NCBI GenBank assembly: GCA_040219235.1
Contig: JAVJSV010000012.1
Location: forward strand, 310,001-374,000
Source of the DNA: Rhodospirillaceae bacterium
GTDB taxonomy: Bacteria > Pseudomonadota > Alphaproteobacteria > Rhodospirillales > Rhodospirillaceae
Length of the DNA stretch: 64,000 bases
Direction of reading: 5' to 3'
Position 1 is the stretch's first letter. Each line of letters begins with the position of its first letter. This document shows positions 32,176-40,041 of the stretch, in pieces. Made by a program: the position numbers and the translations under genes. The notes beneath the pieces were generated by a model. That model did no database searches. It was not told where the DNA came from and saw nothing but the letters and a program-made list of their open reading frames with translations.

Positions 32176-33018
32176 TTATTTTTCAAAACTCAGCACAAAC
32201 GCGGCCACGGCTTCCACCCACTCCTGCGGTTTTTCATCCACAATATCAATCGTGCCGCCTTCGATTTCCGCATAGGCAAAGTCGGGGCGCAGTTTCATCG
32301 TGTCTTGGGCCTTGTCGTAAATGCTGTCGCCCGTGTTGGTCAGCACCAGGGTGGGATGGGTGATCAGCGGGATGGTCTTGGCCTGGTCATACTGAAACGC
32401 GGCATGATGGCCGTACCAGAATGGCCCGCGCCCAATCACTTGCTCGGCGATATAGCGCGTCGCCAAACGCCAATCGGTTTCGTCGTGGCCATAAGCCATG
32501 CGGTTTTTAAACAGGTCCAGCAGATGTGTGCCATCGGCGCGCGGCGTGTAGCCTTTTTCGTGCTCCTCCACATAGGCCAGGCCCGCGTCCCGCTCTGCGG
32601 CGGTCATCGGCAAGGGTCCGTTGAGAATCACACCGCGCACCCGGTCTGGAAATTGCAGCGCCACTTCGGTCGCCACCTGGGCGCCGGTGTGATGCCCCAG
32701 CACAAAGGCGCTGTCGATCTTCAAATGGTCCAGCACCGCCGGCACAACCCGGGCGTAGTCTTCAATGGTCGGCACAAAATCCGTTGCGTCCGAGCCACCA
32801 AAACCCGGCAGATCAAAGCCAATGGCGCGGATGCCTTTTTCCGCCAGCAGCTCATACACGCTGTCAAACTGGCGCAGCGACATGGGGGCCTGGTGGCACA
32901 ACACCAGAGGGATGCCGTTTTGCGATCCGGGTGTCCCGGTGTTCTGAAAGCCGGGTGTCCCGGTGTCTTGAAAGTGCACCTGGCCGTAGGGGCCATTCGC
33001 GTAGTCGCGATACGTCAT
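32176..33018 (-). CDS. Alpha/beta-fold hydrolase with a His at the nucleophile elbow
   Basis: 280 residues. The fold is clear from PLVLCHQAPMSLRQFDSVY, IGFDLPGFGGSD and the strand-helix turn FVLGHHTGAQVATEVA near residue 108. The elbow normally reads GxSxG or GxDxG, but here it is G-H-H-T-G, so the usual nucleophile is absent. Late-strand Asp and His candidates (VLTNTGDSIYDKA) are present. Start MTYRDYANG has GAGGAA upstream; a longer in-frame start was rejected. Residues 17-32 contain an in-frame duplication, DTGTPGFQ-NTGTPGSQ. Confidence 0.8.
   Translation of the reverse strand: MTYRDYANGPYGQVHFQDTGTPGFQNTGTPGSQNGIPLVLCHQAPMSLRQFDSVYELLAEKGIRAIGFDLPGFGGSDATDFVPTIEDYARVVPAVLDHLKIDSAFVLGHHTGAQVATEVALQFPDRVRGVILNGPLPMTAAERDAGLAYVEEHEKGYTPRADGTHLLDLFKNRMAYGHDETDWRLATRYIAEQVIGRGPFWYGHHAAFQYDQAKTIPLITHPTLVLTNTGDSIYDKAQDTMKLRPDFAYAEIEGGTIDIVDEKPQEWVEAVAAFVLSFEK
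32927..32974 (-). repeat. 24-bp in-frame tandem repeat in the hydrolase gene
   Basis: Two adjacent 24-base units (32927-32950 and 32951-32974, 22 of 24 identical) encode the doubled octapeptide (D/N)TGTPG(F/S)Q near the protein's N-terminus. Confidence 0.9.
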
Positions 33019-33147
33019 CAGCGTGTTCCTCAAATTTCTCTTTGTCCCAAACGCTAACACGTTTCAACTTTTTGATCTTCGGTTCTTGTCCCCAGGGCTG
33101 CAGATTGCGAGACTCTCCCCTAGGGCGCGCGCGCATAAGGAGACGAC

Positions 33148-33633
33148 ATGCCGGAAGAAAAGTACGTTTTAAAGAAGGCGGAGATTGAGGCATTTGAAGG
33201 CACGGCCAAGCAGCACTTCCTTAATGAAAACGCCCGGCGCACCAACAAGTCGCTGGGCGATCTCACCGGCCTGACCGGCTTCGGCTTTCATCTCATCGAG
33301 GTGCCGCCCGGCTGTGAGTCGACTGAGTTTCATGTCCACTATCACGAAGATGAATGCACCTACGTGCTCTCGGGCTCAGGGACCGTCACGATTGGTGAGG
33401 AGACCCACGACATTGCAGACGGCGACTTCATCGGCTATCGCGCCGGGGGTCTGCCCCACACCATGAAAAACACCGGCGAGGTGCCGCTGCGCTGTATCGT
33501 CGTCGGGCAACGGCTCGCCCATGATGTCGGCGATTATCCAAACAAGGGGAAACGCATTTATCGCAACGCCGGGCAGCCGTGGAATCTGGTTGATCTGGCC
33601 AATATCGAAAATCCGGTGGCCGGCAAGAAGTAG
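33148..33633 (+). CDS. Single-domain cupin protein
   Basis: 161-residue cupin with the two conserved motifs. The first is FHVHYHEDECTYVLSGSGTV near residue 62, giving the H-x-H-x(3-4)-E metal set; the second is GDFIGYRAGGLPHTMKNTG near 92, with its His. This is a metal-binding cupin of the type seen in dioxygenases, isomerases or sensors. AAGGAGA lies 6 bases before the ATG. Divergent from the alpha/beta hydrolase, so both could share a control region. Reaction unknown. Confidence 0.82.
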   Translation: MPEEKYVLKKAEIEAFEGTAKQHFLNENARRTNKSLGDLTGLTGFGFHLIEVPPGCESTEFHVHYHEDECTYVLSGSGTVTIGEETHDIADGDFIGYRAGGLPHTMKNTGEVPLRCIVVGQRLAHDVGDYPNKGKRIYRNAGQPWNLVDLANIENPVAGKK

Positions 33634-33790
33634 CCGGTGCCAGCTCTATGCCGTGCCCGGTATAGGTGGGTTTCCTTGGATTGAGGGCTGTATTCAAAAC
33701 TTAAAGAGTCCAGACTTTTGCATGGTGTGAGCCTGTGGAAACGTGACACCATTCTCAAAATCTAATCCGTCAAAAAATGAGGAGCTGAAA

Positions 33791-34105
33791 ATGCCAGAAT
33801 ATCTTTTTGTCTATCACGGTGGCGGTATGCCCGAGACGGAAGAAGAAGGCCAAAAAGCGTTGGCGGCGTGGGACGCCTGGTTCACCTCAATAGGTGACAA
33901 CATTGTCGATGCGGGCAAGGCGGCGGGCGCGTCTAGCACCGTGCTGAGTGATGGCAGCGTCGAGGCAAACGGCGGCGCAAATCCGGTCAGTGGCTATGGT
34001 CTTTTTAAAGCGCCTGATCTCGAGGCCGCCCTCAAAATGGCCCGGGGCTGTCCGATCTTATCGGACGGCGGGTCTGTTGAAGTGGCCGAGACGTTTGAGC
34101 CGTAA
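33791..34105 (+). CDS. YCII-related domain protein
   Basis: 104-residue protein beginning MPEYLFVYHGGG with the YCII/DGPF-like ferredoxin fold; the central segment SVEANGGANPVSGYGLFKA and ALKMARGCPIL fit the family. Members are small dimers, sometimes linked to ECF sigma factors or to chlorocatechol-type metabolism, usually without known activity. ATG at 33791 follows GAGGAG by 5 bases; an in-frame start 16 codons earlier has no ribosome site. Convergent with the carboxylesterase gene. Confidence 0.8.
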   Translation: MPEYLFVYHGGGMPETEEEGQKALAAWDAWFTSIGDNIVDAGKAAGASSTVLSDGSVEANGGANPVSGYGLFKAPDLEAALKMARGCPILSDGGSVEVAETFEP

Positions 34106-34134
34106 GGGCTGCGTCTGGGTTTTGGAATTCTCCA

Positions 34135-35808
34135 TCAATTAGGCTCACGGATACTTTTCCGCTGATAACGCTGCCTGAATACATAACGCACAGCCAATAT
34201 TGATCCGGCGATCACCCCCGTACTCACGATCAACGCGCCCGCCAGCAAGGCGACCCAATATTCCAAAAAGAAGCGTCCGAATGCATAGACGCGGTCGATC
34301 CTCTGCAAGTCGTCCAAGCCCGGAATGGGGATCATGCTTGGATCATGGTTGAGCGCCATAACCTGTTGCCTAGCAGGTGAATACGCCGGCCACGCGGGAA
34401 GCCCTGGCCCGTTGGGGTCGCCTGTTTTGGCAAAGTTTGTCCAATAGGTTGTCACCAGGGCCGTTATGTCACGCTCTCGTGACGTGGGCGGAATGCCGAA
34501 CGGCTCAAGGGTGCCAAACACGAAAGGCATCTCAACACTGTGCGGTATGCCGTGGCCGGCATACGGATGGTCAGGCGTAAATACCGGTTGATGCGAGAAC
34601 TGATAGAAAAAAGCCTTCCGTGTTCCGGCGTGTGACGCCAGGGTGGCCCACGTCCACATATTCCAGCGGAACCGCAAGTCACCTTCAAACCGCACCGCTG
34701 AAGCACGCGCCTCATCGCCGGTCAATCCCGGGTTCGGGCGCATCACCCAAACCACTGGGGGTGAAAAGTGATCTGCGAGAATATCTTCGAAATTTTCCAG
34801 CGAGATATCTTCGTCCATGAGAAACACCGCGCCCTCGTCCGCGTTGGTCCCGACCAGGATGTCAATGTCGTTATGCAGGCCCGCTTGGTAGGCGTCGTAA
34901 GGGGCGCGTGGCAAAGCGTATCCGTCGATGACCAAATGAGGATTAAACAGAGTGGTCATAAGCGCATTGGGAGTCTTATGCCGCAGGTGTTCAATAGAGG
35001 CGGCACCCGTGCGGTCCAGCCAGTCTTCTCCTTCTTTTTCCGCACCGGGCAATTTGAAATTTGGAAACAGGTCAACCGGTTCAAACAGACCGCCGCTCTG
35101 TCCAATGGCGCGTTGAAATAACCCTTCGGCGAGGGGGGAGGTTACCAGTGCACTGATGGAGATGGACCCGGACGACTGACCAAACACTGTAACGTTTTCT
35201 GGGTCACCGCCGAACGCCGCAATGTTGCGCTGAACCCACTGTAAGGCCGCGATTTGGTCGAGCAGGCCATAGTTCCCAGATGTGCCCGTGGCCGACTCCT
35301 GACTTAGGGACGGGTGCGCCAAGAACCCCAAGACTCCTATGCGGTAGTTAAAGGTGACGACGATAACGTCGTGCTTGACCAGTTTGTCTCCGGCATACAA
35401 GGGCGTCGAACCTGAGCCGTTCGTTAGTGCGCCGCCATAAATCCAAACCATGACGGGCAGGGCCGTAGAGGGCGGGTTCGCAGGGGTCCAGATATTCAAA
35501 TACAGACAATCTTCGCTCATAGGTTCTGACGGTGCGTCTGGTGGATACAGGCCCTGTTGCGGGCAGATCGGGGAAAAGCGGTCAGCGGTTTTCACACCGG
35601 TCCACGTGTTCACGGCCTGTGGCGCGCGCCACCGCAGATCACCGACAGGCGGGGCAGCGAAAGGAACGCCTTTGAAAACGCGTGCCATGCCTTCATCGAG
35701 CCCTGACACGTAACCGGTGTCTGTCATGACGGGATGAGACTGCGCCCCAGCGCACAACACCATCAGCGTAAGCAGCGTAAGCAACGTAAGTATGCGAAGC
35801 GCGATCAC
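34135..35808 (-). CDS. Exported type-B carboxylesterase with C-terminal membrane helix
   Basis: 557-residue carboxylesterase/para-nitrobenzyl-esterase family enzyme. The serine nucleophile lies in FGQSSGSIS near residue 211, the EDCLYLNIWTP segment near 95 is typical, and GHGIPHSVEMPFVFGT near 425 holds the catalytic His region. It begins with a signal peptide (LTLLTLLTLMVLCAGAQS) built from a 9-bp repeat, and ends with a hydrophobic helix (about 518-546) and a basic tail, suggesting a membrane-tethered periplasmic enzyme. Translation starts at GTG with AAAGGA upstream. Divergent from a LytTR regulator gene, with a matching binding site between them. Confidence 0.88.
   Translation of the reverse strand: MIALRILTLLTLLTLMVLCAGAQSHPVMTDTGYVSGLDEGMARVFKGVPFAAPPVGDLRWRAPQAVNTWTGVKTADRFSPICPQQGLYPPDAPSEPMSEDCLYLNIWTPANPPSTALPVMVWIYGGALTNGSGSTPLYAGDKLVKHDVIVVTFNYRIGVLGFLAHPSLSQESATGTSGNYGLLDQIAALQWVQRNIAAFGGDPENVTVFGQSSGSISISALVTSPLAEGLFQRAIGQSGGLFEPVDLFPNFKLPGAEKEGEDWLDRTGAASIEHLRHKTPNALMTTLFNPHLVIDGYALPRAPYDAYQAGLHNDIDILVGTNADEGAVFLMDEDISLENFEDILADHFSPPVVWVMRPNPGLTGDEARASAVRFEGDLRFRWNMWTWATLASHAGTRKAFFYQFSHQPVFTPDHPYAGHGIPHSVEMPFVFGTLEPFGIPPTSRERDITALVTTYWTNFAKTGDPNGPGLPAWPAYSPARQQVMALNHDPSMIPIPGLDDLQRIDRVYAFGRFFLEYWVALLAGALIVSTGVIAGSILAVRYVFRQRYQRKSIREPN
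35764..35790 (-). repeat. 9-bp in-frame repeat coding the esterase signal-peptide core
   Basis: CAGCGTAAG at 35764 and 35773, then CAACGTAAG at 35782. On the minus strand these code the LTL-LTL-LTL hydrophobic core of the signal peptide. Confidence 0.9.
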
Positions 35809-35890
35809 GGTTAACGTGGTCCTTTAGCTCTCTTTGAGGTGCGCTAAGATCGTATCGAAAGGCAGTGCAAACCGCATAGGGCTCGGACCG

Positions 35891-35920
35891 TCGGTTCATC
35901 CCGTCAGCGGTGCGGTTCAT
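35891..35920 (+). promoter_or_regulatory. Predicted LytTR-type binding site (9-12-9 direct repeat)
   Basis: TCGGTTCAT (35891-35899) and GCGGTTCAT (35912-35920) are direct repeats separated by exactly 12 bases. LytTR-domain regulators are known to bind two 9-bp direct repeats with a 12-bp spacer, with consensus close to [TA][AC][CA]GTTN[AG][TG]. The first half matches at 8 of 9 positions and the second at 7 of 9. The site lies 48 bases before the LytTR gene and 83 bases before the divergent esterase start. A weak TTGGCA / CACAAT promoter pair (35933 and 35957) follows on the LytTR side. Confidence 0.6.
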
Positions 35921-35967
35921 CACAAAAAGGGCTTGGCAAGGTCGTAGCTGCGCTTTCACAATGGGTT

Positions 35968-36816
35968 ATGAACAAAATCCCCTCGTTTTTCTCAAACTGC
36001 GGCGCCTCACTGTCGCACTGCTCAACCCACCTGGCTTTAGGCTTTGTGTATTGGCTGATTTTTCTTCTGGCGCTTGAGCCGGGCAACGTCTTGCGTGCAA
36101 TTGCTATGCAGAGAGATTTGCTGGTGGACCTGGAGATCGTGCGCATTCTTGGAGCCAGCGTGCTCGGCGCATCAGCGACACCGGTGGTGTTTCTCATGGT
36201 GCGGTTTTTTCCCGTGGCCGGGAGTTTAAAGCTGCGCAACGCCATCCTTCAAACTTTTGGCCTGGTGGCGATGGCCGTCCTGTTGATTGCCGCCTCCGTT
36301 GTCCTGGCGGCCCGTCTGCTGCCCCCTTCTGAATACCCGTTGTCCACCGACCTCCTGTTTCAGCTTAAATCTAATATTCTGATTCTGACGTTTTGCTTAA
36401 TCGGCTTGTCAGCTATTGCCCACGCAAAGTTCTTTTCTGATCAGTCTATGGGGCCCGCAGACACTCTACCTGACCCTTTCTTGTCTCATGTCATGGTTAA
36501 AACCCGAGGCGGACTCATTCGATTGGATTTGGCAGACGTGATTTGGATCGAAAGCCAGGGCAATTATCTTGCGTTGCACGCAGGTGAGGCCGTCCATTTG
36601 ATCCGAGAACCAATAACGGCATTTTGTGCCAAGCTTGATCCCTCACACTTCATAAGAGTTCATCGTGGTGTCGTCGTAGCCATCGACGCAATTCGAGATA
36701 TGTCGTCGTTATCCGGCGGTGATGCCTCTCTGACTCTGCAGAACGAGACGCGCCTGCGCGTTAGCCGCACTTACAGCGCCGCAGTGCGCGCTGCACTTAT
36801 GGCAAGGACGGATTAG
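35968..36816 (+). CDS. Membrane-bound LytTR-family transcription regulator
   Basis: 282 residues. About four membrane helices (residues 20-150, such as HLALGFVYWLIFLLAL and LILTFCLIGLSAIAHAKFF) precede a C-terminal LytTR DNA-binding domain (about 175-278). This domain shows VKTRGGLIRLDLADVIWIES, the QGNYLALH strand and FIRVHRGVVVAIDAI, all standard LytTR landmarks. There is no receiver domain, so it should sense a signal through its membrane part. It is divergent from an exported esterase gene and has a LytTR-like 9-12-9 site in front, suggesting self-regulation and control of the esterase. Confidence 0.88.
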   Translation: MNKIPSFFSNCGASLSHCSTHLALGFVYWLIFLLALEPGNVLRAIAMQRDLLVDLEIVRILGASVLGASATPVVFLMVRFFPVAGSLKLRNAILQTFGLVAMAVLLIAASVVLAARLLPPSEYPLSTDLLFQLKSNILILTFCLIGLSAIAHAKFFSDQSMGPADTLPDPFLSHVMVKTRGGLIRLDLADVIWIESQGNYLALHAGEAVHLIREPITAFCAKLDPSHFIRVHRGVVVAIDAIRDMSSLSGGDASLTLQNETRLRVSRTYSAAVRAALMARTD

Positions 36817-37109
36817 ATCGATTTCGGTCATGAGAACCGTTCGTAGAATGAGTCTAAAGATGTGTTTTTTACAACGGACTCAAGCCCCTAAATACCGTTC
36901 TTCAGGTGTTACTCGTTTGAAACCGACTTAAGGCCCTGAAATTCTTGAAAACCGGTCCAAAAAAGAGGGCGTGTATGGGGTCGTCCCACGGTTTGTCAGC
37001 AGACTAAAAAATATGAGGCCTGTTTCTGTCCGCAAAGCCCATCAGAAGTAAGGGTCTCTCGCCGTCGCATTTCCTTGTTCAATCGCGTTCCGCCCCCTAG
37101 TCTGCCGCG
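36817..37109. other. Longest gene-free gap (293 bases), nothing identified
   Basis: No RNA gene, terminator or coding region is recognisable. Two loosely similar stretches (GGACTCAAGCCCCTAAATAC near 36873 and CGACTTAAGGCCCTGAAATT near 36922) may be an old duplication. The gap must hold the rhomboid gene's promoter. Confidence 0.4.
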
Positions 37110-37910
37110 ATGTTTTTTCCCATTCGCGATGACAACCCGCACACCAAAACCCCCATCGTCACCTGGGCGCTGATCGCAACCTGCGTCGCGGTCTTTCTCT
37201 GGCAGAAGAGTCTGACCGGCAATGCCGATGATATCGCCGTGTTTTCTTTCGGCCTGATCCCGGCCGACCTGTTTGGCACGGCTGAGATCAGTCCTATCAT
37301 CTCGCCGCTGCCCGCCTGGATGACCATTTTCACATCTATGTTTCTGCATGGCGGGTGGCTGCATCTCGGCGGCAACATGCTCTACCTGTGGATCTTCGGC
37401 GATAACGTCGAAGTGTCTATGGGGCGTGGAAAATTTCTGTTGTTTTATCTGGCGTGCGGTTTGGCTGCAGCGCTCACCCAAAGCCTCGCCGCCCCCATGT
37501 CCACAGTGCCCATGGTTGGGGCGTCCGGTGCTGTGGCCGGGGTGCTCGGCGCCTATTTCATGCTGCATCCCTTTGCCAACATCCGCGTGCTGGTGTGGTT
37601 GATCATCTTCTTTTTCATGATCAACGTTCCGGCTTGGATTGTGCTGGGCTTCTGGTTCCTGGGGCAGCTGCTGAGCCAGGTGGGCACCAACCCTGGCGAG
37701 CCTGGTGTGGCGTTCCTTGCGCACATCGGCGGTTTTATAACCGGCCTCGCGCTCATCTTTAAAATGCGCAAACCCGGTGTGCGGCTGTTTGCGCGGCGGG
37801 CCTCGCGTCCCTTTGAGATGAAGTCTGGGCGACCAGTGCGGCGGCGCAGCGGCGGCAGTGTGCCGCCTTCTGGCAGGGCTTCTGGCAACCGCAAAGGGCC
37901 CTGGGGGTGA
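37110..37910 (+). CDS. Rhomboid-family intramembrane serine protease
   Basis: 266 residues with six to seven membrane helices. The catalytic serine lies in VGASGAVAGVLGAYF near residue 138, and the partner His in FLAHIGGFITGLAL near 208. The L1 region HGGWLHLGGNMLYLWIFG (residues 87-104) carries the family's conserved Trp/His/Asn pattern, including the oxyanion Asn. The basic C-terminal tail (from about 222) is cytoplasmic. It cuts single-pass membrane proteins inside the bilayer; the substrate is unknown. It is followed by another small membrane protein gene. Confidence 0.92.
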   Translation: MFFPIRDDNPHTKTPIVTWALIATCVAVFLWQKSLTGNADDIAVFSFGLIPADLFGTAEISPIISPLPAWMTIFTSMFLHGGWLHLGGNMLYLWIFGDNVEVSMGRGKFLLFYLACGLAAALTQSLAAPMSTVPMVGASGAVAGVLGAYFMLHPFANIRVLVWLIIFFFMINVPAWIVLGFWFLGQLLSQVGTNPGEPGVAFLAHIGGFITGLALIFKMRKPGVRLFARRASRPFEMKSGRPVRRRSGGSVPPSGRASGNRKGPWG

Positions 37911-37947
37911 TGGGGCTTAGGGCAGGCTGATGAGGTTGAGGTCGTAG

Positions 37948-38352
37948 ATGTCTGATATCCAAACCGTTCCGCCAGACCCCCGCATGGTCAAAATGGTCTA
38001 CTGGCTCTATCTGCTCAGTCTGTTTTTCGGTCCTCTGATGCTGGCGGGATTGGCCATGGCCCATGATCAGAAACGCAACAACGATCAGTGGATCAACAGC
38101 CACTACTGGTTTCAAATCCGCACCGGCTGGCTGAATATGCTGTTCGCCCTGGTCATCGCTTTACCAGCCTTTGCTGTTCTGGGGGCCGCGGCGCTGGGCA
38201 TGGCAGCGCCCAGCAGTTTGGTCCTGACCCTGTGTGGTGCGGCCATCGGTGCCGTCTTGCTGTGGTGGATTATCCGCTGCGTCCGCGGCTTGATATTGGC
38301 GTTTCAAGAAACCCCAATTCGCAATCCCAAAAGCTGGCTGTTCGGCGGTTAG
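37948..38352 (+). CDS. Small four-helix membrane protein (DUF4870/Tic20-like)
   Basis: 134 residues with about four hydrophobic helices. The pattern MVYWLYLLSLFFGPLMLAG, then NSHYWFQIRTGWLNMLFALV, then LLWWIIRCVRGLILAFQ resembles DUF4870-like small integral membrane proteins, whose function is unknown. It lies 37 bases after the rhomboid gene on the same strand and is probably co-transcribed. Convergent with xerC, whose stop is 8 bases away. Confidence 0.65.
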   Translation: MSDIQTVPPDPRMVKMVYWLYLLSLFFGPLMLAGLAMAHDQKRNNDQWINSHYWFQIRTGWLNMLFALVIALPAFAVLGAAALGMAAPSSLVLTLCGAAIGAVLLWWIIRCVRGLILAFQETPIRNPKSWLFGG

Positions 38353-38359
38353 GCCTGAT

Positions 38360-39331
38360 TTACTTTCGCGCCCTTGGGTGGGCGTCGTCATAAACGCTCA
38401 TGAGCTTTGCTTCGTCGACGGCAGTGTAGCGTTGTGTTGTTGACAGCGACGCATGGCCCAGCAGCTCTTGAATGGTGCGCAAGTCGCCCCCCTTGGCCAG
38501 CAGATGTGTCGCGAAGCTGTGCCGAAAGGCATGGGGTGTGGCGCTGTCACTGAGGCCCAGCAGTGCCCGCACTTTGCGCACCTGGCGTTGCACCACACCG
38601 GCGTTGAGGCGCCCCCCTCGGCTGCCGACAAACAACGGGTCCTTCGCGGTAATGACATGAGGGCAACTCTCGCGGTACGCCGCAACCGCCTGGGCCACGA
38701 TCGGCAGCACTGGCACGATGCGCTCTTTGTTGCCTTTGCCGATGACGCGCAAGGTGCCCTCGGTGGATGTCGCAGCGCCCAGATTGCCGCCGAGGTCGCC
38801 ACCGTTCAGCCCCAGCGCTTCGCCGATGCGCAATCCACAGCCATAGAGCAGCAACATGATCGCCATATCCCGTTTGGCCAGCCAGGGTTCATCTTGCAAC
38901 TCTGCCGCCATTTTGACCGCCGCCAGGGCATCGTCGGGGGTGAGGGCTTTAGGAATACTGCTCGGCGTTTTGGGGGTGCGCACCGCATCAATCGCCGGGT
39001 TATGCACCTTGCTGCTGCGATCCAAAAAGCGGAAGAAGTTGCGCAAGGTGCTCATGGACCGTGCAATTGAGGTGCGCGCCAAGCCCTCCGCCGAGCGCCG
39101 GGCGAGATAGCTGCGGAAGTCGGCCGTGCTCAGGCTCTGCAAGTCTTTCAGCGCGGGTTCGCCGCCGAGGTGATCGCGCAGAAATAAAAAGAACGTGGCC
39201 AGATCGCGGCGATAGGCATCTGTGGTGTGGGCGCTGGCACGGCGTTCACTTTCCAGCCAACGGCCCCAATCCTCGATGGCATTCGTCACGTCTTGCGCGA
39301 CGGCAAAGTTGATCAGTCCTGAGCGGGCCAC
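38360..39331 (-). CDS. xerC: Tyrosine recombinase XerC
   Basis: Chromosome-dimer resolution recombinase of 323 residues acting at dif with XerD. The N-terminal SAM-like DNA-binding domain ends near 120. The catalytic domain shows Arg in YGCGLRIGEALGL near 176, Lys in VIGKGNKER, His-x-x-Arg in TPHAFRHSFATHLL near 265, LGHASLSTTQRY and the nucleophile Tyr in that last motif. Its start lies inside the 3' end of the DUF484 gene (19-base overlap), the same order as in gammaproteobacteria, so the two are co-expressed. Confidence 0.93.
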   Translation of the reverse strand: MARSGLINFAVAQDVTNAIEDWGRWLESERRASAHTTDAYRRDLATFFLFLRDHLGGEPALKDLQSLSTADFRSYLARRSAEGLARTSIARSMSTLRNFFRFLDRSSKVHNPAIDAVRTPKTPSSIPKALTPDDALAAVKMAAELQDEPWLAKRDMAIMLLLYGCGLRIGEALGLNGGDLGGNLGAATSTEGTLRVIGKGNKERIVPVLPIVAQAVAAYRESCPHVITAKDPLFVGSRGGRLNAGVVQRQVRKVRALLGLSDSATPHAFRHSFATHLLAKGGDLRTIQELLGHASLSTTQRYTAVDEAKLMSVYDDAHPRARK

Positions 39332-40038
39332 CAGCGTGCCACCGAGTAGCGCACGACTTCAGAGAGGAAGCCGAGCAACTCCGTTCCTTGATCCTCTGAG
39401 AAATAGCCTTCGTCACGGCTGCCGACCGCAAACAGAGCCACCGGCATCGTCCCGCGTGGGGCAAGACGCACCAGCGCATCAGACACCACCAGACCTTCCG
39501 CTTCGCCATACAACGCCGTGCCGCCGTCTGCTTTGGTGCGCAGGCGTGTGGGGGCATCAGAGCCGATTAGCATGTCGATGGTGCCCGGCGCTAAAATGCG
39601 CAAAGCCGTGCTGGCCCCGGCGGGCAACATTGCTGTGTCGTTAGGGTTAACTTCGATGCCGATGGCGGCGGCGTCAACACCCAAAAATAACGGAATATCT
39701 TCTGCCAGAAGGCGACTCAGATCGAGAAAATTTTCCGCATTGAGCACCGCCAACGCACAGTCGTGGGTTTTTTCCAGAATCGACATATTGGCACGGGTGG
39801 TGGTGATGACGTGCTTGCTCGAGGCTTTCAGCTCGTCCACCTGATTGCGCAGGCGTTGCACCACAAAGCGCTGCATATCGACCACGGTTTCCGAATCGAA
39901 ACGCCGGTCGGGCACCAATTCGGCCAGCAGTTTAGGATTATCCAACAGTAGCTTCGGATGCGCCCGCAGATAGGCAATGACGTCAGCCTCGCTGAGGCCC
40001 GATGTCTTATTTGCTTTGTCCGATGTTTTGTCGGCCAT
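39313..40038 (-). CDS. DUF484 family protein
   Basis: 241 residues. The N-terminal DUF484 segment reads SEADVIAYLRAHPKLLLDNPKLLAELV. A coiled region (FVVQRLRNQVDELKASSKHV) and a GAF-like domain with FAVGSRDEGYFSEDQGTELL near the end follow. Function is not established; the gene is widely conserved next to xerC, as here, and may sense a ligand linked to cell division. It sits 3 bases after the aldolase gene's stop on the same strand, giving an fsa-DUF484-xerC unit. Confidence 0.88.
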   Translation of the reverse strand: MADKTSDKANKTSGLSEADVIAYLRAHPKLLLDNPKLLAELVPDRRFDSETVVDMQRFVVQRLRNQVDELKASSKHVITTTRANMSILEKTHDCALAVLNAENFLDLSRLLAEDIPLFLGVDAAAIGIEVNPNDTAMLPAGASTALRILAPGTIDMLIGSDAPTRLRTKADGGTALYGEAEGLVVSDALVRLAPRGTMPVALFAVGSRDEGYFSEDQGTELLGFLSEVVRYSVARWWPAQD

Positions 40039-40041
40039 GTC

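Noticed and set aside
32140-33057. 305-residue plus-strand frame
   Set aside because: Antisense to the alpha/beta hydrolase; composition typical of a high-GC shadow frame.
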